From Mortierella alpina (lineage: Eukaryota; Mortierellomycota; Mortierellomycetes; Mortierellales; Mortierellaceae): a stretch of DNA of 64,000 bases. The DNA lies in contig JANATF010000010.1 in assembly GCA_029449245.1 (NCBI GenBank), forward strand, positions 1,426,001 through 1,490,000, given 5' to 3'. Of this stretch, positions 22,771-33,722 are shown one piece after another. Under the pieces are notes generated by a model. It made no database searches. It was not told the origin of the DNA and was given only the letters and a program-made list of their open reading frames with translations. Every line of letters starts with the position of its first letter. Position 1 is the stretch's first letter. Made by a program: the position numbers and the translations under genes.

Positions 22771-23808
22771 GCTGGCCGTTGTGTGGAAGTTGCGTGAGTT
22801 GCATGCTGCTCAGGGACGCCACCCAGAATTGGCGAGAGAGTGTGGCTTTCTTTGCGCCTCGAAATTCCTTTCAAACTTCGAAGAGCATTTTTTTGGATAT
22901 CACACCAATAGTGCCGTCCCCTCTCTCGTGTGGCGCGTCAACACAGTCAACGCGGTCAACGCGATCAACAGGTCCACAATTGACGAAGGCAACCGTCTTC
23001 TTGAGCTCTTCCAACACCTACTCGTCTTTATCTTCTCCAACGAAGGGGGAAGATTAATAAACTCTTTATTCTCCGACTTTGGCCTCGAACATTTCATCTC
23101 GGAGCACTCATTTTTGTTCATAGCCACAAAGAGAGAAGATATTGACAGCGGTGGTTTCATCTATAGTGCAAGCTGGCATTGCAACGTTGAGCATGCTCTC
23201 CAAATGGGCATGACGCTGTAGCCCTCTTTCCAGTCGTGAGAAACCAACCTCTATGGGGTCAAATATATAGTCTCCTAACCATAATAACGATTAGCTCCTC
23301 GTTTGCTGTTCGTGATGCACATGGCCTGCTCTGCAGTGTTCTCTTCCTCACTTTCTTTCTCTCTTCCTCTCTTCACGTAATCCTTCTGTAGACCTTGTAA
23401 TTTCAATGGACCACTGTATTATCTCTCATTTAGTTGCCAACCTTTTCCTTCTTGCAAGTTTACGTGCTATTCACACAGGATTTACAAAGTGGAGAGCAGA
23501 CTTGAACCTTCTCAAGCCTGATATTCATTTTGTCGCGTGAACGGTCTACGAAGAGGCTGCAGTCTAAGAGATCAAGTCCATAAGCCTAAAATACGGAGTC
23601 AGCAAAGCAAAAAAAAAAAAACTCTTATATGATAGGTAAGCTTGGTGTTTATGATGAGGTTCAACGATTGGCAGAAAGCTAGCTGTGCGACTTTGGGTTG
23701 TAGAGTTGTAGATATAAAAGTGTAAACAAGAACGATGCGAGAAGATAACAGTGATGATGAGCATGAACAGTGAGACGAAAGAACAAAATGCAGATCGTCT
23801 TCGGCCCT
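22771..23808. other. Intergenic: EIPR1 promoter and UTP4 3' region
   Basis: This 1,038-base gap contains a plus-strand open frame (to 23221) that overlaps EIPR1 exon 1 and resembles nothing I know. It also contains a short array of GTCAACGCG-like 9-mers at 22937-22971. The UTP4 3' untranslated region must occupy the right end. I treat the open frame as non-coding. Confidence 0.4.
22937..22971. repeat. Array of GTCAACGCG-like 9-mers upstream of EIPR1
   Basis: Three to four adjacent copies (GTCAACACA, GTCAACGCG, GTCAACGCG, ATCAACA) lie about 170-200 bases upstream of the EIPR1 start. They could be clustered factor-binding sites or a small tandem repeat. Confidence 0.5.
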
Positions 23809-26800
23809 CTATGTTCCGTAACTGGCGCGGTAGTAACTTGGCGGAAGGCTCGAGAGGATCTTGATAAATGGAAGCTCGACCACAACCAGCGAATTGTCGC
23901 CCACAAAGTCCACAAACATCAGAGGTTGGAACTTGTGAAGCAGCTGGAAGTTGAATTCCTCCTCCTTCTCCCCAACATGGTTTGTTGTGGTCGTCAGCAC
24001 CTTGTGTCCCTTCTTGCCCTCTAATACGACCACAGACTTGCCGTCAGCCTCAAGCTCAGGCATGGGCAAGATCCCAAGAGCGGCATATTTCTTCATCCTG
24101 CGCTCCCGCTGTTGCTTGCGGATCTCATCCTGAGCACGATCCACTCGTTTCCTCTTTCCGACGTTCAAAACAGCATTGCGATCGCCGACACCCTGATCCA
24201 GATCCACATGGCAAAGGTAATTGGCACCCCAGACCAACAGCGTGTTCCTTCTAGCGGGGTTGAAGGCGATTCCTTGGATCTTGTCCTTGAGACCAAGGAA
24301 CTTTGTGGGAAAGTTCTTGTCGGAGGAATATTCACGAGACCAGTCTGTGAGGCGACGTGACTCGACATTGAATAGATAAAAGACGTTGCTGGCGGTGGGG
24401 ATGACCAGGGTGGGTGAATAGGGGTGGAACTGAAGCCCGGTAAGTGGGGCATCGAAGATGGGAAGAGTCGCATGGTGCTGTAGGGTGTCGAGATTAAAGA
24501 CAAAGATCCTGTTCTTGAGATCTCCTGTGGCAAGCCATTGGCCATCCGCCGATACTGCCATTGCAATGATGGTCTCGATCTGGCCTTCACCTCCAACAAT
24601 ATCTTCTTCCTCACCGTCCACATCCATCGACTCAACCTGCTTGCTACCAGCTCCTCTGTGCTGACCAAACTTGCGCAAAATGTCGAACGTGCCCGTCTCC
24701 CACTGAGCAATGTCAACCACGACTACGTGAGAGTCCGTGGAGGCGACGACGAGTCGGGCGCTGTCTGGTGTAAATGTGAGGTAATGCGCCCCTGTTCCTC
24801 TGACGCCGGGGAATGATTTTTGCTTCTTGACAGTTAGCTGTCCAGGGTGAGATTTCTAATAAAATGCGTTTCGATCAAGTTAACGACCTGTTTAGAATGG
24901 AGAGGGATGACAATGGAAAATGATGCAAGCAAAAACTGGCCACTTACACTCTCGTCGACACGGAACAGCTTGACTTCCTCAATGTCGGCTACGGCGATCC
25001 AATGACCATCCTCTGAGAGTGCACTTGCAGTCAAGTTACGATCGGTCTTGAAATTCATCTCGAGAATCGCTTGCTGTGGCTCAATCAAATCCATATGTGC
25101 TCCAATCTCGAGTTCTGAGAATGGCTGGACGGGCGATGCGGATTTGCCCAGGCGCCATACCTTGACACCATGCTCCTGTCTGCACATCATGAGGCGTTCT
25201 GATTTACTGAGGGAGACAATGGGTCTCTGTGGTACGTACGGGAGACGGCGCTGGTTGATATCTGGGAACTGGGCGGCTGGGCAGACAACCATAGATACAT
25301 CGACACCTCCTGAGACCAGGGCATCTACGCTTCTGCTTTCATCTAAGGCAAGAGCTCGGACATCATGCGAGTGGAACCGCCGTGAACCAGCCAAGACCCA
25401 CTTGGTAACCATCTCTGTCTTTCCATTGATCGTGCCATTCTTCCCATTCTTTCCGGCTTTCTTGGGCGCAGGCTGATCCACGAGGCGGTATTGATTGCAT
25501 TTGCGATCGACTCCTGACGAGAACACAGTGTTTCCGTCCTAATTGATTGCAGCATATAACAGTCTGCAGTGTTAGTCACAGCTCCATAGCAATTAAAAAG
25601 CGAGGCTCAGTAGACTCCATCAAGAAATATCACTTACACGTCCGGCAGCCAGGCAGAGAACATCTGCGCCATGAGAGTTGAAGGACTGGATCATGGTGGT
25701 GGTTGTTCCATCCCAGAACTTGACGTGTCCAAGCGAGTCACCACTGACAATATTGCCGTTGGCCAGGAACTTTACAGACCAGACCAAGGTATCCTCACCT
25801 GAGACACGATCCACCGTCATACGGGAGACAACACGACCCAGTTCAACGTTCCATTTGTATATGCTACTGTTGGCAGATCCTGTAATCATGATCAAATCAT
25901 CCTGGGACCAAGCCAAAGACAAAATTCTTGCTGCAAATCACATAAGGATATGGGAATGGTCAGCGAAATCCCAATTACAAAGGAACGTCTGTTTTTGTAA
26001 TCATGCGAACCAGCGGAGCACCTACTCTTTTGCTTGTCAAAGGACCGGATAAATGCCAATTCTCCATCGGCAATGTCAAAGAGACGGACACAGCCGTCCT
26101 CACATCCTACAGCCAGGATGGTGTTGGCATGATTCACGGCCATGCACCAGACAGCGCCACCATGAGAGTCAACTGCGCGCTATTAGCACCAATGAGTATG
26201 TTAGTTATCAGTTCATAATTTTGGGGTGCTAACAACGAAACCCCGGAGAAAGCCGAGTGGTGCTTTAGCCTTACCTTAGGCTTGAGTGTTGTCAGATCCC
26301 ACTCTGTTACAACGGCGTTCAGTCCAGCGGAGAAGAGTCTGGGAGGTGTCTTGACAAGCTTCTTGATCGCCGCTTGCTTTTCCTTCTCTGAGTCCCAAAA
26401 GTCATCTTCTTCTGTCAAAGTTGTCTGATGGGCCCAAGCAAGGGCTTCTACCGAAGTGTTCTTGCCTCCTGGAATGACCTGATATTTGTGATCGTACGTC
26501 GAGATTAGTTGCGTTATATGTGCCTACTTCGGATTCCAGCTCTTCCGAGAAAAAGATAGAGCCGTGCGTGCTTCTTTCATCTCCCGGCAGCTGCAGTGAG
26601 TTGGGCGGCGGGTTGTTCATGGGGCGTGAAAAAAAAGGTTTTACCTTTTCCAAGGTCCACTCGTTCTTGGGGTTCCAAACTTCAATATCGCCGTTGGCTC
26701 GCCCACAAGCCATGACAGGCCGGGTTGTGTTGGGTGCGAATGCGAGCGCATTGATTGCGGACGGAATAAAGTCGACAAACCGAGCGCGATGCACCTCCAT
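23809..26800 (-). CDS. UTP4: UTP4 (Cirhin) WD40 protein of the small-subunit processome
   Basis: Homologue of Utp4/Cirhin, a tandem WD40 propeller protein of the t-UTP/UTP-A complex that starts 18S pre-rRNA processing in the nucleolus. Six exons: 26800-26645, 26478-26275, 26179-26026, 25930-25638, 25538-24948 and 24855-23809, giving 814 residues. The N-terminus MEVHRARFVDFIPSAINALA matches the family. Diagnostic blocks follow: RLFSAGLNAVVTEWDL, VGCEDGCVRLFDI, FDKQKS then RILSLAWS, SGDSLGHVKFWD, SHDVRALAL, and the C-terminal PLMFVDFVGDNSLVVVE. It ends YRASYGT. Exon phases are consistent throughout. It is divergent from the GRAM-domain gene, 258 bases away. Confidence 0.95.
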
Positions 26801-27058
26801 TTGTGGTTGACGAAATGAAAAGAAGTGAGAGGAGAGGTAGGATGCAGGTCGGATGGCCAAAGAGGGTCAAAAAGGCATGCAGTTCTTTCTTTTTCTTTTT
26901 TTTTTTTGGCCTGCGAAAAAATAAACAGTAGTCACGTGCATTGACCCGAGCGCAGTCACGCAGGTCGCGCGGTTCTGTCGCACTGACATGCATGAGTCTG
27001 AGTTTCACCGTCTCGCCATTCTTTTTTTCATTCACGCTTTTCTCCACTCGACCCAGTC
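26801..27058. promoter_or_regulatory. Bidirectional promoter between UTP4 and the GRAM-domain gene
   Basis: Two start codons 258 bases apart on opposite strands. The region has a T-rich run near 26889-26908 and no clear TATA box. Confidence 0.5.
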
Positions 27059-29565
27059 ATGGCATCTTCGAACATTCAGTCGTCTCAGCTGGAAGCACCC
27101 CCTCCATTGCCGAGACGAAGACCCAGCTCAGAACTAAACGGCGAGGCCTACAACACTACACCCCAGTCCTCGACCGAAGTCCACGAGGACAGCCCTTCAA
27201 CTCAAGCACCTCCGCCCTTACCACAGCGCCAGCAGCCTCCCATTCTAGTTGTAAGTGGCGTTCTCATCCAGTCGGGCCAGGGGTCACCTGGGTTGTTGTG
27301 GTCCTTATTTGAGGAGGATCACTGCACGGAACAATAGTCCTCCGTGCTCAACTTTTTGTACAACATCATTGACACAAAAAAGCCCACTTTATTTGGCATG
27401 CCCACCTTTCATAATCTAGACTCCGCCACAAATGGACTCGCCACCGCATGTCGAACCCTCCACCTCCACATCGCAAGCACCTACCGCGCATAATGGTGCC
27501 TCCCCGGGTCGGTATCGTACAGAGCGACCAGGATCTGTGGCCGAATCCACGTCGGGTCAGACCTCGCACACGGCGCAGACCAAGGAGGAAGTGTCGTTCC
27601 AGTTTGACCGACACGTACAGGAAATCCGAAGGCGGAGAACGGTGCAGAAACGGGCCCCACCACCCGATCGAGACAACTTTACCAAGATTGAGGCCGAGTC
27701 GGGGAAGAGGGTTCTTGATGTCCGGCTGTACTGGCAGGCGGTGAGTCCATTTGTACTTCTTGGGATTGTCCTGCAGTAAACAAACACACAGGGACAGCAC
27801 ACGTCCCTCGAGCCCGACATACCTCTCCGATGCACATGCACAAGTACTCTGACCCTCTGTTGTGTACGCGCCGTAGTATTTGACGTACTTCATAGAATCC
27901 TTGGCTCGCGACGACAAGGTCACAAAGATTGAGCCTTTGCAATGGTCAAAGATGAAGGCACTGCTCAGTCGACTCTACGACACCTCCAACCCAGCGCAAT
28001 CTCTTGCGCTCTATGTGGAGCAAGTCATGTATTGGAAGCACCCTCCACAAACACTTGCCTGGTTCACAGTAAGTTAATTCCTTTTGGAGTGGATGATGGT
28101 TACACAAGCCAGTAACACCGTCTAACAATACCACACGATCAATGTACTTTGTTCACTCATGCTCTCTCTCTCTCAGGCATACTTTACGCTGTGGTTTTAC
28201 AACCTGTGGCTACCAGCCTTCCTCTCGCTGTTCGTGATCAAAATCCTGAACAACCGCTTTGGATTTCTTGGCGATTTCAAGGAGAAACTGGATGTACCAA
28301 GATCAATGACAGAAAATTTGAAGGAGAAGGAGCGGGAGAAGGACAGAGAGAGCGGTCGAAAGGGCAAGATACAATCGCAGTTGCGCGAGTTGATCCAATC
28401 CAAAGATCTTGCAGACTGGGTGTCACAAATGACCAAAATCTGGGGACCATACTGTCAGGCTTTGCTGGAGGAGAACATTTGTTATCTGGAGCGAGTCAAA
28501 AAGTGAGTTCCTTGAATATTGAATGCAATCCCGAAATCAGTCTGATGTTGGCATGTCTTCATATCCACTGAACTGCTTCCTCCCACTTTGAAATAGCCTG
28601 TTCCGTTGGGAGCGGCCTGAGCAAACCTGGCGTGTGCTAGGTCTGCTTGCATTTTACATCTTTGTATCGTCATTCCTCCCGTACATGGTGGTGCCTGCAG
28701 TTGGTAAGACATTAGCCTATTCGAGAGAAGCAAGGGGTCGCAGGAAATATGCTAGGGGGCTGTGGTGCTAACGTGCTACTCACTTTTACGACGTCCTAGG
28801 ATTCTTCCTTGGGGCAGAGTTCTTTATTCTACTTCCTTTGCAAAAATACTATCCACGATTCCGTCATGTTTTTTCACCGGCAGAATGGATCCTCTGGGGC
28901 GTTCCTAACAATGCTGAGCTGGCAGTGGAGATGCTGACAAGACAGGACGAGGAGAGACGCAGATTGTCCGAGGAAGCTGCAGGAGGCTCCCTTCGCCCAC
29001 CACTGGAGGAGGAAGAGATGCACGACTCGGATTCACATGTGTCCGGCCTCTCACCAGCATCGAAGATCAAGTACGAGTACCAGAAGCGGGTTCGTGAGCG
29101 GTCCTCGTCTAGCGGATCAGTGTTGTCGGATGCTCAGTCTACTGCCGGGGCGCAAGAGAAATCCGAGTATCACTGCTTGTTCAGGGGCAAGCCTGGAAAG
29201 CTGGTCATTACTGAGGAGGCACTGCAGTTCCGATTGGCAAAGCTACTGGGCCGTGAGGTTGAGGCAGAAATCCTGTGGACTAAGGTCGACACCATCAAAA
29301 AGGTTTGTCCATATAATGATTTGCCAAGTATAACAATGACAAACGGCTTGTAAAGAGCAACGCGATTCCTAATACGGTGTATGAGTGATTCGTTTTGGTC
29401 AATGTGTAGTCCAAGACGATGAATCTGGGTATATGGTCCATGCCTGGCATCGATGTGACGGATATTGACGGCCGTGTCATGGCCTTCCATAATGTGGTGC
29501 ACCGAGACGACGCCTTCCGGAAACTGGTGGTGACGTCTGGCAAGAAATGGAGCCCTGTCGCCTAG
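27059..29565 (+). CDS. GRAMD4-like membrane protein with a C-terminal GRAM domain
   Basis: Resembles GRAMD4-type proteins, which sit on endoplasmic-reticulum or mitochondrial membranes and have a lipid-binding GRAM domain. Seven exons: 27059-27250, 27420-27740, 27877-28068, 28177-28502, 28597-28703, 28800-29302 and 29410-29565, giving 598 residues. The N-terminus is proline-rich (PPPLPRRRP, PPPLPQRQQPP), a likely SH3 ligand. Hydrophobic segments are FTLWFYNLWLPAFLSLFVI and the pair VLGLLAFYIFVSSFLPYMVV / FFLGAEFFILLP. The GRAM domain runs from about residue 475 (YHCLFRGKPGKLVITEEAL) to near the end (MAFHNVVHRDDAF). Function in this fungus is not known; the assignment rests on domain order. 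Confidence 0.85.
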
Positions 29566-30256
29566 TCCAGTCTTTTTCTGAACAAATAAAAAGTCGACAT
29601 AGCGTGAGAGTACTGTATCTACATGTACAGTAGATCCCGGGCTACTCTGTCATCGGTTGTGGGATAGTCTACGCCAGCGCCCAGAGTGAGAGCCGCTAGG
29701 CAGGTGTTTGGATGGCAAGCCTTGTCATGTGTGTTTTGAGTGGGAGCGACGTGAAGAGGTACGGGCGAGGTACGAGTGTGGGACCAATTTTTGTCCACAG
29801 GACCTTTGACCGGAGTTTTTCTTATCAATTGCGCGCTACAGAAACAAACAAGGGCGCCGTGACACTGGTTCAGTTTGCATACACCCTCTCCCGTTCTCGT
29901 GTGCGAGTACAAACGGTTAGGGTTCTACAGGAGGACATGTGTTCCCCAGGGAGCCGGACTGTACTCACGCATATCATGCAAACGAGAGAGAGAGAGGGTG
30001 TGTGTAAGGGCTAAGGAACTGGCAACGAGGATGTGGTGGGAAGTGCGAGAAACAGCCAAGGAATCACGACAACGAGGGCTCGAGTCTCGTTCTCTTTGCC
30101 TTCCTTTTTCCTCTTTCCTTCTTTCCTTTCTTTTTCTTCTTTATCACCACCCTCCCCACCACTACTCTGCAGACTTCTGTCGTATCCCACCGCCTTGTGC
30201 TCTTTGTTACTCTTGTCTCTTCAACGTCTTGCCACAGTGCGTATCTCTAGCATAAA
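29566..30256. promoter_or_regulatory. Intergenic: GRAM-gene 3' region and promoter of the glutamine-synthetase-like gene
   Basis: This 691-base gap contains a short (GA)n run at 29982-29996 and a long C/T-rich block at about 30090-30170, 90 bases upstream of the next start codon. No gene is seen. Confidence 0.5.
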
Positions 30257-32296
30257 ATGCACGCTCCCCACTCTACCAACCCCCCTTCCATCACGACACC
30301 CCAAGCACGGATTGACGAGATCACAAAGCTGCTTGAGAACGATGTCCGTGTAAAAGTCGCCGGTATTGACCTCGATGGCATCCTCAGGGGCAAGGTCATG
30401 GCAAAGTCCAAGTTCCTCTCGGTCCTAGAGTCTGGCTTTGGCTTTTGCTCCGTTATCTTTGGGTGGGACATGCACGACAAGACTTATGCAGAGGAACTGA
30501 GCGTCTCGAATGCTGCCAACGGTAGACTATCTCCACCGATCCCGTTTATGTTTGATATCAAATGCACGCAGCTCGGATCCACAGGGATCTGGCAGTACGC
30601 TGACTCTTTTTTATATGTACGCCTTCATATGGCTAGGCTACAGGGACATCATTGCAATCCCGGATCTATCTACCTTCAGAAGGATCCCATGGGAGAACGA
30701 CATCCCATTCTTCTTGCTGTCGTTCTATGATCCCAAAACCAGAGAGCCTCTCGCAGTCTGTCCCCGTGGTCTTCTGAAACGAGTGACCGACGAGCTGGCG
30801 TCTATGGGATGGGAGGCTATGTGCGGTGCTGAGTTTGAGTTCTTCAACTTTAAAGGTAAGGGCGAAGCAAGCCTGCGAATGAGCGGACTGGCATAAAACG
30901 AGTTGCAGATATCAGGGATGGTCATTCCTGTGCGGCCCCCTTTTACCTTGAAAGGGCCATGATCTAGTTTGCATGTCATGCCTTGGCGTTCATGATGGGT
31001 GTTTTTTTTTCACACCCAATCGACTTGCTTACGATCTCCTATTTGACAAAAAAAAAAAAAAAAAACGTTCTAGAGACGCCCGAGACCTTGGCAGCAAAGG
31101 GACACACCGATCCTCAGGCACTCACCCCTGGCATGTTTGGATATTCCCTTCTGCGACCGGCAGTGAACCAAGAGTACTTTTATGACATCTTTGACCAGTG
31201 CAGGGAGTTTGGCGTCAATATCGAAAGTTTCCATACAGAGACAGGTAAAGGACCCACAAAAAGTTGCTCTTCTTATCCAGGCGCAGCGTCACCGCATGAC
31301 CATCATGCTGTTCTTGTTTTTATTGTTGTCTGACCGCAATGTTCATTCTTTTTATCTGATGATAAACAAACGTGAATAGGTCCGGGTGTCTTTGAGGCAG
31401 CGCTGGCATACGACAACGCAACCAACATGGCAGATATGGCAAATCTATTCAAGCTCTCTGTCAAGCAGCTCGGGCTGAAGCAAGGCATCATGCCGACATT
31501 CATGGCAAAACCTTATGGCGATCAGCCTGGGTGTTCGGGTCACTTGCACTTTTCGATCCGAGACATTGCCTCCAAAACCAATCTCTTTGCAGCATCGTCG
31601 TCTTCCAGCACCACTTTTGGTCAACAGCTTCACAGCCCCACCTCAGACGGTGAAGAGCAACAGGCTGGAGCTGGTGCGGCAATATCCCTTGACGATGCCC
31701 TTGAACGACCCGAGTGGGAATCAACCGTGGAAGGCGTCGACCACATGAGTCAGCTCATGAAGTACTTCACCGCGGGACTTTTGACAGCCTTGCCAAGCAT
31801 TATGTGCATCCTTGCCCCGAACATTAACTCGTACAAGCGTCTGGTCGAGAACTATTGGGCTCCTGTTACCATCTCGTGGGGCATCGAGTCCCGCGTGTCG
31901 GCTGTGCGCGTCATTGGACCCCCACAATGCGACCCCAAGGGCACACGTCTCGAGATGCGCGTTGGTGGAGCAGATATCAACCCGCATTTGGCGATCGCGG
32001 CTTGTCTTGCCGCTGGTTTATATGGAATCAAGAACAAAGTGCGCATGCCCGTTGGCCCTACGACTGCCGAGGTGGAGAGCGATATTGCATCAGGAAAGGG
32101 ACAAGTCAAGGCCGAGAGGCTGCCAAAGTCTTTGAAGGACTCTGCCATCAAGATGCTGGAGAAGGGTTCCCTTGCGAGGGAGATTTTAGGAGACGCGTTT
32201 GTGGATCATTATGGCGCTACGCGGATGAACGAGTATAGACTATGGGAGACAGCCGTGACCACTTGGGAGACTAAGCGTTACTTTGAGTTAGTATGA
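30257..32296 (+). CDS. Type I glutamine synthetase-like enzyme (GlnA/FluG C-terminal family)
   Basis: A stand-alone glutamine synthetase catalytic-domain protein of the type I kind, related to the C-terminal half of fungal FluG. Exons are 30257-30521, 30637-30855, 31074-31244 and 31380-32296, giving 523 residues. Catalytic-fold motifs are visible: the metal-binding AEFEFF, the HTETGPGVFE segment (split by an intron), KPYGDQPGCSGHLHFSI, INSYKRLVENYWAP, and the late EMRVGGADINPHLAIAA, where the usual NPYLA reads NPHLA. The first ~80 residues form the beta-grasp lid (VRVKVAGIDLDGILRGKVM). The N-terminal amidohydrolase domain of FluG is absent. Some members ligate glutamate to amines rather than ammonia, so substrate is open. 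It converges on SND2 with 63 bases between stops. Confidence 0.92.
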
Positions 32297-32359
32297 AAAT
32301 ATATTTTACATTCTTTTCCCGTCCAAATGCCAATGTCTATTTCAGCTCTGTCTATTTGC

Positions 32360-33498
32360 TTAACGGTAACGAACAGCGGGGCCTTTCTCAGCGCGCTTCT
32401 CCATTTTCTCCCGTCTCTTTGATTTGACACCTTCAGCGCTTCCTGAGGCAGTAGTGCCCGATGGTTCAGAGCCAACGGCGCCCATGCCGCTGCGACCCAA
32501 CATAGGCTTGATGGCCAAATGCCAAGCCTTCCATCCAGCATAGGCGGGGATCTATTGATGTGAAGTAGTAGAGGAGCCAAAAGTGTCAACCAAATGCTGG
32601 TTTGGCTTCTTTTGCTTTGAATATATCAAGTCTTGTATGGCGAAGCGATACTTTACTGCAAGGTAGGTCCACCACATCTTTGACCAAAAGGCGGAGGTGA
32701 CATGGACAAACCAGGTGACATAGATGATGTCAAAGGCGTATCTGGTTGGAAAAAGCGTACATACAAGCGCTGTCAGTTAGTGAATTGGTGAGTTACCTGC
32801 ATCAATACGTCCGTCCTCGTATTCATGTCCCCTTTGCTCCTTGTCCCTTGCATGTGTAAAAGTGTGCCACGGTCCAATGTCCCCAATTATTCATATCCAA
32901 TGACAAATGAATATTAATCGAGTGGGGAACATCGCGGTGCTCTGATATCCTGGCGACTGATTGGTCGATCATTCGTCTGAGAGGGAACAAGAAAAAAAAA
33001 TAACACATACTGAACAAGGCCTTCCTGTGAAAGATCCTGGCCAGCATCAGCGAGCTCGCCCTTGCTGTTGTAGCGGGGCTGTCCCATGGCGTTGATCTGG
33101 GTGTAGAGAAAGACGGTCAATCCAGCGGTGAACAGGTATCCAAATGCCAGTTTCAGTCCAAAACTGTTCCAGTGGTACACGATCCTGTAAAAGATGTAAA
33201 AGGCCTAATAAAAAAAAGTAGGGGGTGCAGAATTGTCAGCTATTGGATGGGTATCCTGTCAAGCCATGGAGTGCACAGCTGTGAAGAGGCGAAAAGGACG
33301 AGAATACTTGCATTGACCCAGATGAAGCCCTTGCGGAGAGCGAGCAACGTCTTGGCATTCTCGTGCGCAATCTTCTTTTGTGATGAGTTGGCCTAGAGCA
33401 TGAGCAAGAGAACGGATGCAGTCCAGTTTAGTCCTGATGGAAGTAGGATTATTGTCGTGTGCCAGGTGAATGGTGGTCAGCGTTCAGGTCAATACCAT
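32360..33498 (-). CDS. SND2: SND2/TMEM208-like ER membrane targeting protein
   Basis: Homologue of yeast Snd2/Env10 and human TMEM208, part of the SRP-independent route that delivers proteins to the endoplasmic reticulum. Exons are 33498-33496 (ATG only), 33392-33312, 33204-33011, 32741-32657 and 32551-32360, giving 184 residues. The conserved block ANSSQKKIAHENAKTLL is followed by hydrophobic spans around AFYIFYRIV, GLKLAFGYLFTAGLTVFLYT and FDIIYVTWFVHVTSAF. The tail KSKRREKMEKRAEKGPA is basic. Two points are uncertain. The first exon carries only the start codon. The donor after exon 2 is best read as GC-AG (gcaagt), because a GT alternative three codons upstream is weak. It is divergent from RNA14. 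Confidence 0.85.
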
Positions 33499-33722
33499 AT
33501 TGGTGCGAAGTAAGGTAATGAAACAAGGTTGAGCGCTGGAACGAATGCTCGGGCATTCAGTAGTAGTTCTCAATTTGAGAATTCAGAGACGTAATCACCT
33601 CTGGTTTTTAATTTTTTTTTCTCTCTTCATTGCATCTACAATAGCCATCTTGATCACACTTGTCCTTCACTCCCTCTTAACTAGTCGCCCTACAACAGCA
33701 CACTCCTAATCTCTACTTGGAC
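33499..33722. promoter_or_regulatory. Bidirectional promoter between SND2 and RNA14
   Basis: Start codons are 224 bases apart on opposite strands. The RNA14 side carries a T-rich run (33607-33618) and a C/T-rich block just upstream of the ATG. Confidence 0.5.

Noticed and set aside
22700-23221. 173-codon plus-strand open frame
   Set aside because: Overlaps EIPR1 exon 1 on the other strand and has no family resemblance, so probably chance.
30510-30650. Apparent frameshift in the glutamine-synthetase-like gene
   Set aside because: Explained by a normal GT-AG intron (30522-30636) that restores AANGYRDIIA.
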